Below the pieces are notes generated by a model, which worked only from the letters and a program-made list of their open reading frames with translations, was not told the DNA's origin and made no database searches. From Patescibacteria group bacterium (GTDB lineage Bacteria > Patescibacteriota > Minisyncoccia > UBA6257 > UBA11618): a stretch of DNA of 5,633 bases. Shown here one piece after another: positions 1 to 5,633 of this stretch (its first letter is position 1; every line of letters begins with the position of its first letter). The translations under genes and the position numbers were made by a program. Location of the stretch: positions 1 to 5,633 of the forward strand of contig DPNX01000030.1 in assembly GCA_003539915.1 (NCBI GenBank), read 5' to 3'.

Positions 1-390
1 AAGGCCGGCTTGAGTTAGATAGGTAATGACTTGTTGAGTTGATTTTTGATATAAGAAAATCGTACAAATGATAATAAGGACAACTATAAAATTTACCCTT
101 CTACCTCTTGCATTTTTTTTAATAAATTTAGATAGGATTATAATTCCTCTACGAAGAGAGGTTTTTTTAATGGTATTACTGTCGAAGATAACTTTATCTT
201 TAATTTTAAAATAGATTTTTATGGTTGCGCTAACACCTAAAAAAATAAGCAGAGACGTCTTGCTAATACCAATAGAGCTTAAAAAATTGTTTGTTAGAGC
301 GTCAATAATTAATAAAATAAAAACTAGATAAACAAATAAGTTAAAATTGTAATCATTAACTTCTATAATTTTATTAAGAAATTTATTCAT
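1..390 (-). CDS. Unrecognised membrane protein, N-terminal part (3' end outside window)
   Basis: An ATG at 390 opens a frame that stays open through base 1, giving 130 residues with no stop. It begins MNKFLNKIIE and has a hydrophobic helix at about 18-30 (LFVYLVFILLIID), a second at about 41-53 (SIGISKTSLLIFLGV), a strongly basic stretch around 84-107 (KKTSLRRG to ARGRR), and a third helix at about 108-121 (VNFIVVLIIICTIFLY). The basic loop between helices two and three should face the cytoplasm by the positive-inside rule. The start lies five bases after the TAA of the 627-residue membrane protein, so it is very likely part of the same transcript; no Shine-Dalgarno is visible. GC is about 27% over 1-360 by hand count, the low end of the window. 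No family is recognisable from this fragment. Context suggests another surface-glycan membrane component such as a glycosyltransferase, polymerase or flippase, but this is only inference. Confidence 0.7.
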   Translation of the reverse strand, partial: MNKFLNKIIEVNDYNFNLFVYLVFILLIIDALTNNFLSSIGISKTSLLIFLGVSATIKIYFKIKDKVIFDSNTIKKTSLRRGIIILSKFIKKNARGRRVNFIVVLIIICTIFLYQKSTQQVITYLTQAGL

Positions 391-395
391 GGCTA

Positions 396-2279
396 TTAAT
401 CATAATAAAATATAAATAGAGAAGACTCCTTTTTATTCTTATATTCTTTTACGAGATCTTTTGAAAGATTATTAATTAACTCGGGATTTTTCTCTAATAT
501 TATTAAATCAGCGTCAATACCTGACAAGTGAGTTTTTCCATTAATTGAATCTTTTACTAAACATTTATTATAGGACCTGCAAATAGATGTGGAGTAGAAT
601 TTATGAGGGGCAAAAGCCCAGTTTCCGTAAGTTTGACTGACTTTTTTAGTGATGAATAAAACAACTCCATTTTTATCTTTAGTAATCAATTTATTAGCAT
701 CTAAGAGTTCCCGGACTTGATGCTCGTAGTTTTTCATAGTACTAATTTTTTCGTCTCTCCCTCTAATCATGTCCAGAATAACCAAATTTTGATGGTTATT
801 TATTTTGACTAATAACTGAGGTGTGACTATGACAATAAATAGAATGGTTAATAGCTTAGAGGCTATTAGAAAGCGTTGTCTTAATAGAAGAAATAAGAAA
901 TGAGCTGTTGTTAGAGCGCCAATAGCAAAAGCAGGGTAAATGAATAACTTAAAACGATAAACTTGCCAGCTAGCATAAATGGCGAAATAGGTGAGCTCTA
1001 AAGTATTAAATATCCAAAAGAATATAATAAAGCTACCCAATAAGATAGTTCTTGAATCACTCTTTTTTTCTATAATAATTTTAAGGGCAATGATAGTGAA
1101 TCCGATAATAGCGAGCCATATAATAGTCGTTTCATGCCAGGTCATATAAGGATGACTAAAAATAGACTGAGTTTTGATATAATCCTGGTATTTGCCGATA
1201 GTTGCGGGATCGTTAAAGCTTAAAAATCTTGTGTAATATAATAGATAGCGAATAGCAGCTATAACAACAATAGGTATGGCAAATAATGAAAGAACGGTTA
1301 GTTTTTGCTTGATTGGTTTTTTCCCTAATCTTTGAGATATGAATGATAAAATAAAGATTAATATATTAGCTAATCCTAGTGACAAAAGAAAAATAACTAG
1401 AGAAGGGGAGTGAATAAGATAAAAAATAGAAAGATATATAACGGATAAAATAACTCCTTTCCTTGGTTCATCTTTCCAATCTTGAAGATGATTTAATAAT
1501 ATAAATCCAAATATGAATAATAACATCCCTATATTTTGAGGCACTATACCTGCTGAGATCAGATAATAGTTATCCCAATGAAATGAGAGTATTAGCAAGG
1601 GAGTTAGCAATCCTAAGACAGACGATTTAAAGATAGACCTACCCAATTGAGCACCTATTAACACAAATAGACCATAGAATAAGCAGGACCAAAAAATTAT
1701 TAGATTTTGATAATCATTAACAGTCTTTTCTACAAAAGGAACAAGTGTAGCCAAGATATATGAAAAAGAGTGTTTATAGATAGAAAAAGGATGAACGGTT
1801 TTAATAAACAAAGGCATTGGATCTTCAAGTAGAGACTCAGCTTGGCCAAGCCACATGTATTGATCGGTACCAGGATTGAAATACGGTCTATCCAAGGCTT
1901 TTATATTGGATAGGAATAGAGCCGTCACAATAGTCATTAAGATAATAACTGCTACGTCATATGAAGATATTTGTATAAGACTCCTTAAATTCTTAAGCTT
2001 GTCTTTCTGACATTTGAATAATGTTATTAGAAGACCAGAAATGAATAGTAAGGCAACGAACCCAATATTCAAAGTTGGATCATTAAATAGTTGTCCAGAG
2101 AAGCTGGCTACAAGACCAATAACAAGTTGTGAAAAGAAACCTAATACAACAGTATAGGTTAGAAAGAGAGTCAGAGATATTTTCTTTTTAGGTATTAAAA
2201 GTAGAGCTAGAGTTAGACCTGGTATTAAAAAAGTAAAAAGAAGAGACGACAGAAAGGTCGCCTCAATAAGATCTTTCAT
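396..2279 (-). CDS. Large polytopic membrane protein, probable divergent GT-C glycosyltransferase
   Basis: The 627-residue protein has about 14-15 hydrophobic helices up to about residue 490, then a C-terminal domain of about 135 residues predicted to lie outside the cytoplasm. I do not recognise a named family. The loop after the fourth helix carries PGTDQYMWLG (136-145) and, 24 residues after Asp139, TVHPFSIYKHSF (161-172, His163). This mirrors the Asp-x-Tyr ... His arrangement of the neighbouring GT39-like protein and the acidic first outer loop typical of GT-C enzymes, so a lipid-sugar-dependent glycosyltransferase is the best inference. The C-terminal domain alternates predicted strands such as GVVLFIT (538-544) and ADLIILE (590-596), and has two nearby cysteines (Cys567, Cys573). 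The ATG at 2279 follows the discoidin stop by 12 bases with no clear Shine-Dalgarno. The interior is very AT-rich (about 24% GC by hand count over 1321-1440). A flippase or polymerase is the main alternative. Confidence 0.7.
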   Translation of the reverse strand: MKDLIEATFLSSLLFTFLIPGLTLALLLIPKKKISLTLFLTYTVVLGFFSQLVIGLVASFSGQLFNDPTLNIGFVALLFISGLLITLFKCQKDKLKNLRSLIQISSYDVAVIILMTIVTALFLSNIKALDRPYFNPGTDQYMWLGQAESLLEDPMPLFIKTVHPFSIYKHSFSYILATLVPFVEKTVNDYQNLIIFWSCLFYGLFVLIGAQLGRSIFKSSVLGLLTPLLILSFHWDNYYLISAGIVPQNIGMLLFIFGFILLNHLQDWKDEPRKGVILSVIYLSIFYLIHSPSLVIFLLSLGLANILIFILSFISQRLGKKPIKQKLTVLSLFAIPIVVIAAIRYLLYYTRFLSFNDPATIGKYQDYIKTQSIFSHPYMTWHETTIIWLAIIGFTIIALKIIIEKKSDSRTILLGSFIIFFWIFNTLELTYFAIYASWQVYRFKLFIYPAFAIGALTTAHFLFLLLRQRFLIASKLLTILFIVIVTPQLLVKINNHQNLVILDMIRGRDEKISTMKNYEHQVRELLDANKLITKDKNGVVLFITKKVSQTYGNWAFAPHKFYSTSICRSYNKCLVKDSINGKTHLSGIDADLIILEKNPELINNLSKDLVKEYKNKKESSLFIFYYD

Positions 2280-2291
2280 TCTAGATTATTT

Positions 2292-2909
2292 TTATTTTTG
2301 AATAGGCTTACCAATAATCTCAACTTCGTTTACCCCAATCCACTGTTCCTCAGAATGACCTGAGAGTCTTAACATTGAAGCAACAAAGTCTTTGTTAACA
2401 GAGGTTTCAAATTCTTTAGGGAAGCCTCCAAAATCAACAACTTCCCAATTTTGACCATCAATAGAAGCTTCTAGTTTCCAGGAGTCGATGTAATTAGGTG
2501 CTTTACCATCATCACCCCAATGTAGATTAATCTTGTTGATGCTGTATATATCAGTTAAACCAATAGTGTAGTCAAAATCACGACTAGCTGGCGCAGCTCT
2601 GGTATCTTTACTGCCGTCTATTAATTTTTTAGCTGTTGATCCTCGAGCAACACTAAATTCTTCTGATTCATGAACGTTGCTTTCGGCAGACAACACATTT
2701 CCACCTAATCTTCGATAATAACTACGGTGAAGGTCAACATTGGTACCACATATAAGTTTACTGATTTTTTTATATAAAAAGCCTCGATTGGTATTGTCAG
2801 CAAAACAAGATCTCATTAGAGATGAGGTGGTAAAGACAGAAACAAACATAAGTACCACCAATAAACTGACAGTTAATTTAAAACTACTATTAGAAGACTT
2901 TTTGGCCAT
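2292..2909 (-). CDS. Exported or membrane-anchored discoidin (F5/8 type C)-like protein
   Basis: The 205-residue protein begins with a basic stretch and a hydrophobic segment (about 12-30). A possible signal peptidase I site follows, after Cys-Phe-Ala (35-37); no proper lipobox surrounds Cys35, and the helix could also stay as an anchor. A linker runs to about residue 84. The rest matches the F5/8 type C (discoidin, CBM32-like) pattern. AKKLIDGS (93-100) is the usual 'A.DG' opening. INKINLHWG (124-132) and SWKLEASIDGQNWEVV (143-158) are the 'I..I.l' and 'S.DG..W' strands. MLRLSG (179-184) and IGVNEVEIIG (191-200) are the closing strands. These domains are beta-sandwich binding modules for glycans or lipid head groups, not enzymes. 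Trp131, Trp144, Trp155 and Trp190 could contribute to a binding surface. It lies 11 bases after the GT39-like gene and 12 before the next membrane gene, suggesting it works outside the membrane with them. The ligand is unknown. Confidence 0.82.
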   Translation of the reverse strand: MAKKSSNSSFKLTVSLLVVLMFVSVFTTSSLMRSCFADNTNRGFLYKKISKLICGTNVDLHRSYYRRLGGNVLSAESNVHESEEFSVARGSTAKKLIDGSKDTRAAPASRDFDYTIGLTDIYSINKINLHWGDDGKAPNYIDSWKLEASIDGQNWEVVDFGGFPKEFETSVNKDFVASMLRLSGHSEEQWIGVNEVEIIGKPIQK

Positions 2910-2920
2910 AATTTTATTTA

Positions 2921-4549
2921 TTATTTAAACCGACTCCAATTAAGTTTGTAAATCTCGGTTTCCCAAGAAGATTCAACACTATAATCATGATAAATCTTTT
3001 CATAATAAGATGGAAGCACCTTGATTGTGGATATCTTTAACTGAGGTGTAATGCGAGGCATGTGATCTCTATCAACTACTAAATAATCAACCCCATTATC
3101 TTTTAGCCATATTGTTAATTGATCAACATCATCAATCTTGCCGGGATAAACTACCTGAAGACCAGTCTGAGGTGCTTTGAGATCAAACAATCCTAACTCA
3201 GCGACGGTGGTGTCGGGCAGATGCATCATTACAATATCATTGCTAGCTGCCATTGCTATCTTGCCGCGTACGTTCTCAGCAATCCAGCGACTCATAGTTA
3301 GAGCTTCTCGAGGAGTTTTTTCCAGGAAATAGTATTGAGGGTAGAAGTAGGAGACGCTAATGAAGCAGAGGCCGGTAGTGGCGATAGCTAGTAAAACTAG
3401 GTTTTGATAGCGAATATACCGAATCAGACTCAAAATACCCGCTGTGATCAAGATAGCGGTGATAGGAAGGACGGAGAAGAGGTGGCGAGGAGTGAAGTAG
3501 ACGGCGTAGATAGGAGTGAAGCTAATGATCCAAATACCTAGAGTTACCAAGAGGCTGGTAAAGCGGGAATCCTTTAAGAATCTCATAACACCCCAAACGA
3601 AGAAGATAGAGAAGGGTAGGGTGAGGGCGAGAGCGCTGAAGGTTAAGCTACCAAAACCAAATATTACAAACCTATTAAATATCTCTACCAAACTGTGAGA
3701 GCTTAGATATTCAAAGAAAGAGATATCGGGATAAGCTGCTCCCCAAAGTTGGTGATATTTATCAACAAAATACTTACTGTTCTCGCCGTAATAGAAAGGA
3801 GAGCCAAAGTGAAGATAGCGTTGGTAAAGAAAGGGGAGGGCGGTGATAAAGAAGATGGATATAACTTGAGAGAGATGATGATATTGAAAATGAGACACTT
3901 TCTTTCTTAATAGCCACAAAGTAAGAAGAATAATTAATAAAACGAAAATGCCATTAGGTCTGATCCAGTACGAAATACCGGCTAAGATGGAGGCTGCAAT
4001 TAGATAACGAGGATTGTGCCTGTATTTGAGCAGACAGTAGATGATGAATAACAATAGTAGGCCAAAGATAGGTTCGGTGAATAAACCTAAAGAACCATAG
4101 ATTGCCCAGAAGAAGCAGGTAAAGATGATGAGAGTGGTAAATACAGCCTTCTTATCTTTAAAAATCTCCTTACTAACCAAATAAAGTGGAATAATAGTTA
4201 AGGAGCTAATAACAATACTCAAGAAGTGAGAGTAGATCATCATCTCAAAAATAGATTTTTGCTGAATTAAATAGAAAAAGGGCGTTAACAAGAAGGGCCA
4301 ACCAGAGGCGTGAGTTCGCATTGGTAGCCAGTTGCCTTGCAGCATCTCAAGGCTTTTAAGCATATAGATATAACCGTCTACTCTAATCAGCAGAGCACCA
4401 GGTGAGTAGTGGCTAATAAAAGCCAGATAGGTGAGGCGAGTAGCAATATTAATAGCCACAAAGAGAAATAAAGCCAGGAGAGTATTGTTCTCTAACCAGT
4501 TAAATAAAAGATCTACTCCTCGCTCTATTTTTTTGAAAACATTAATCAT
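2921..4549 (-). CDS. GT39/ArnT-like polytopic membrane glycosyltransferase (GT-C fold)
   Basis: The protein has 542 residues from the ATG chosen here and about 11-12 hydrophobic segments, followed by a soluble C-terminal part from about residue 409. GT39/ArnT/PMT features are visible. The first outer loop has an Asp-led DGYIYM (Asp58), with His80 and GWPFLLTP (83-90) after it. There is also a TEP motif (158-160), a GISYWIRPNG turn (191-200) and a YFTPRH segment (351-356) before a late membrane helix. Family members transfer a sugar from a polyprenyl-phosphate donor to an acceptor on the extracytoplasmic face. Donor and acceptor here are unknown. A TTG at 4582 would add 11 residues; I prefer the ATG at 4549 because it gives a compact 8-base stop-start overlap with the methyltransferase and begins just before a normal basic N-terminus. 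Neither start has a good ribosome-binding site. The gene is clearly richer in GC than the membrane genes downstream. Confidence 0.85.
   Translation of the reverse strand: MINVFKKIERGVDLLFNWLENNTLLALFLFVAINIATRLTYLAFISHYSPGALLIRVDGYIYMLKSLEMLQGNWLPMRTHASGWPFLLTPFFYLIQQKSIFEMMIYSHFLSIVISSLTIIPLYLVSKEIFKDKKAVFTTLIIFTCFFWAIYGSLGLFTEPIFGLLLLFIIYCLLKYRHNPRYLIAASILAGISYWIRPNGIFVLLIILLTLWLLRKKVSHFQYHHLSQVISIFFITALPFLYQRYLHFGSPFYYGENSKYFVDKYHQLWGAAYPDISFFEYLSSHSLVEIFNRFVIFGFGSLTFSALALTLPFSIFFVWGVMRFLKDSRFTSLLVTLGIWIISFTPIYAVYFTPRHLFSVLPITAILITAGILSLIRYIRYQNLVLLAIATTGLCFISVSYFYPQYYFLEKTPREALTMSRWIAENVRGKIAMAASNDIVMMHLPDTTVAELGLFDLKAPQTGLQVVYPGKIDDVDQLTIWLKDNGVDYLVVDRDHMPRITPQLKISTIKVLPSYYEKIYHDYSVESSWETEIYKLNWSRFK
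4542..4549 (-). promoter_or_regulatory. Stop-start overlap (ATGATTAA) coupling methyltransferase and GT39-like genes
   Basis: The methyltransferase ends in GAT TAA while an ATG in another frame starts eight bases before the end of that stop, forming ATGATTAA on the minus strand. Such overlaps usually allow terminating ribosomes to restart on the next gene. No purine-rich ribosome-binding site precedes this ATG (upstream bases read TTTTATTCTTCATC), which fits coupling rather than independent initiation. This overlap is the reason for choosing 4549 over the TTG at 4582 as the start. Confidence 0.5.
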
Positions 4550-5249
4550 GATGAAGAATAAAAGAATTAGCACTCCAATCAAACTTTCTAAACTCAGAGG
4601 CGGTTATTTGAGGATTTCTAGTCAGCCACTCTCTAAAAGCTAGCTGCTCTCCTCTGTTAGGATTGCCACGAAAAGCAAACCAATCATCAAAAATAATTAT
4701 CGTGCCATCTTGGATGTAACTGGTAATGAAATCGAGTACAGGCACGGTGGATTCATAGAGATCACAGTCGATCCAGATAACAGCCGCTTTTTTAATAGGA
4801 AGAGATCTTTTGGTTTCGTCGTTTAAAACTTGATCAAACCAACCAGGTATTAATTGAACCTTGTTGAGATCAACCCCTCTTTTTTTCAATATTTTTAGAA
4901 AATCTTCTTGAGAACAAGAAAAATCCCCCTTCTTAAAATTACAAAACCCTTCCCGGTCAACTCCTTGAATCTCTGGCAAGCCTTCGAAAGAATCAAAAGC
5001 ATAGAATCTCATTTTTTTTAAGCTGTATAATTGAGCGATGTGATGCGCGCTAGCAAGACTTCGGCCTTGATAGGTGCCAAACTCTAAATAATCACCCTCT
5101 ATACTATTGCCACCAACAAAAGTCATAGTTCTATAAAGCAACCGTTCAAAAGGCATTAAACCAAAAGCATTTCTCCAATTAGTTGATTTTCTGGAGTAGC
5201 GATAAGGAGAGAAAAATAGATTGTAAAGAAATAATTTAAAACGTTTCAT
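4542..5249 (-). CDS. TylF/MycF-type SAM-dependent O-methyltransferase
   Basis: The 235-residue protein has the full set of TylF/MycF family motifs. The SAM-binding motif I is LEFGTYQGR (residues 55-63). FDSFEGLP (85-92) carries the acidic end of the second strand. WIDCDLYEST (159-168) and IIFDDW (185-190) supply Asp161, Asp163, Asp188 and Asp189, which align with the family's divalent-metal and catalytic region. The length fits a single-domain member. There is no signal peptide, so it should be cytoplasmic. Characterised relatives methylate sugar hydroxyls on macrolides. In surface-polysaccharide loci, as here, homologues more likely methylate a sugar of a glycan or lipid-linked precursor; that substrate is inferred from context. 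The ATG start is one base after the upstream TAA; a weak GAGTGG lies about seven bases before it. Its 3' end overlaps the next gene by eight bases (ATGATTAA). The family call is strong, but 'macrocin methyltransferase' would be over-annotation. Confidence 0.9.
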   Translation of the reverse strand: MKRFKLFLYNLFFSPYRYSRKSTNWRNAFGLMPFERLLYRTMTFVGGNSIEGDYLEFGTYQGRSLASAHHIAQLYSLKKMRFYAFDSFEGLPEIQGVDREGFCNFKKGDFSCSQEDFLKILKKRGVDLNKVQLIPGWFDQVLNDETKRSLPIKKAAVIWIDCDLYESTVPVLDFITSYIQDGTIIIFDDWFAFRGNPNRGEQLAFREWLTRNPQITASEFRKFDWSANSFILHHD

Positions 5250-5250
5250 A

Positions 5251-5633
5251 TTATAGCCACTCGGTTAGAGGGCGATTAATTAGTTTTTCTAGCTCTTTAA
5301 TTTCTGGTTGAAAATATAGTTTTAATTTTTCTTGTTCAATGATAGTGGGAGTAGGGGGCTCTTTCTTTTTATTTAATCTATATAACATTTTGATCGTGAC
5401 TTTGCCTATTTTTTTGTCTAGCCAGTAGTTTTTAAGAGCTTTCACTTTTAAAGCCCTACGATAAATAATCTTTTCCAATAGATTGAAACGTGGTTTGTAA
5501 CTGGGATGAATCTTCTTTTCAAGACTAAGTGGAACAAACCGATCATCAACCTCTAAGAAACGATAAACCGATTGTATATATTGAAGAGGATCTTTGAGGG
5601 AGTCCTCATAGATGAGGAATAACATTTGTTGAG
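5251..5633 (-). CDS. Sulfotransferase family protein, C-terminal part (5' end outside window)
   Basis: The reading frame is open to the window edge, giving about 126 residues (two Gln codons precede the first visible Met at 5625). That Met is internal, not the start, because it sits in a conserved strand. The visible part matches the C-terminal third of bacterial PAPS-dependent sulfotransferases. It has the strand plus acidic turn MLFLIYEDSLKDP, then a helix ending in RFLEVDDRFVP, a basic linker, and a terminal helix finishing in LTEWL, like the usual 'DLSxW' ending of this family. The family moves sulfate from PAPS to hydroxyl or amino groups, often on sugars, in the cytoplasm. The N-terminal PAPS-binding loop and catalytic residues lie outside the window, so activity cannot be judged. 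Only one base separates its TAA stop from the methyltransferase start, which implies co-transcription and a shared pathway. The family call is fairly secure; the substrate is unknown. Confidence 0.8.
   Translation of the reverse strand, partial: QQMLFLIYEDSLKDPLQYIQSVYRFLEVDDRFVPLSLEKKIHPSYKPRFNLLEKIIYRRALKVKALKNYWLDKKIGKVTIKMLYRLNKKKEPPTPTIIEQEKLKLYFQPEIKELEKLINRPLTEWL

Larger units (their letters stand above)
1..5633 (-). other. Surface-glycan gene cluster, probably one operon, open at both ends
   Basis: All six genes point the same way. Gaps or overlaps in order of transcription are +1, -8, +11, +12 and +5 bases, leaving no room for internal promoters or terminators of ordinary size between genes. 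The content is sulfotransferase, sugar-type methyltransferase, two GT-C-like membrane enzymes, an exported discoidin domain and a further membrane protein, which is consistent with a glycan assembly and decoration locus. The promoter and terminator must lie outside the window, or inside genes where I cannot recognise them. Confidence 0.65.

Noticed and set aside
112..120. Homopolymer A/T runs of seven or eight inside genes (also near 4528, 4880 and 5012) as phase-variation sites
   Set aside because: Such runs are expected in DNA this AT-rich, all the frames are intact, and the runs are not placed at gene starts.
2740..2928. Plus-strand open frame of 62 codons
   Set aside because: It lies opposite the signal-peptide end of the discoidin gene, has no family features and no initiation signal, and is explained by the AT-rich opposite strand.
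3516..3698. Plus-strand open frame of 60 codons, rich in Lys and Arg
   Set aside because: It is antisense to membrane helices of the GT39-like gene; the basic composition is a by-product of that coding strand.
4550..4582. TTG at 4582 as the start of the GT39-like gene, adding 11 hydrophobic residues
   Set aside because: It would need a 41-base overlap with the methyltransferase and a rarer start codon. The ATG at 4549 gives a typical short overlap. I cannot fully exclude the TTG.
4431..4643. Plus-strand open frame of 70 codons spanning the methyltransferase/GT39 junction
   Set aside because: It is antisense to two well-supported genes and has no recognisable protein features.
5603..5618. 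Inverted repeat TCCTCAT-AG-ATGAGGA
   Set aside because: The two-base spacer is too short for a stable hairpin loop, there is no U-run, and it falls in the codons of the conserved YEDS motif of the sulfotransferase, so it is probably chance.
1..5633. Use of a recoded UGA (code 4 or 25)
   Set aside because: Full-length frames of family-typical size are open under the standard code with no interruptions. The five visible stops are all TAA, which fits AT bias.
1..5633. tRNA, rRNA, CRISPR, insertion sequence, riboswitch or terminator
   Set aside because: I saw no tRNA-like cloverleaf, spaced direct repeats, transposase motifs, or GC-rich stem with a U-run; genes fill nearly the whole window.

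Overview
The window is a tightly packed stretch of six genes, all on the minus strand, with no gene-free interval longer than 12 bases. It reads as part of one polycistronic unit for making and decorating a cell-surface glycan or glycoconjugate. The DNA is AT-rich. Stop codons are all TAA where visible, and gene starts show little or no Shine-Dalgarno signal. GT-C membrane glycosyltransferases sit beside an exported discoidin-like protein. This mix resembles Candidate Phyla Radiation/Patescibacteria (for example Microgenomates-like) genomes, but that placement is a soft inference: no marker gene is present, and another AT-rich bacterium is possible. The ORFs read through intact under the standard bacterial code.

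In the direction of transcription (high to low coordinates) the layout is as follows. (1) 5633-5251 is the C-terminal part of a sulfotransferase, cut by the window edge. (2) 5249-4542 is a TylF/MycF-type SAM-dependent O-methyltransferase. (3) 4549-2921 is a GT39/ArnT-like polytopic glycosyltransferase. (4) 2909-2292 is a small exported or membrane-anchored protein with an F5/8 type C (discoidin) domain. (5) 2279-396 is a very large polytopic membrane protein that looks like a divergent GT-C enzyme. (6) 390-1 is the N-terminal part of an unrecognised membrane protein that runs off the window.

A plausible combined role has two parts. The two GT-C proteins would transfer sugars from polyprenyl-phosphate donors on the outer face of the membrane, and the discoidin protein would bind the product or an acceptor glycan there. 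The methyltransferase and sulfotransferase would add methyl and sulfate groups to sugars in the cytoplasm. The substrates cannot be read from sequence. The most interesting points are the stand-alone discoidin module between two GT-C genes, the loop signature shared by the two membrane enzymes, and a strong change in base composition along the unit. I saw no RNA genes, CRISPR arrays, insertion sequences, promoters or convincing terminators.
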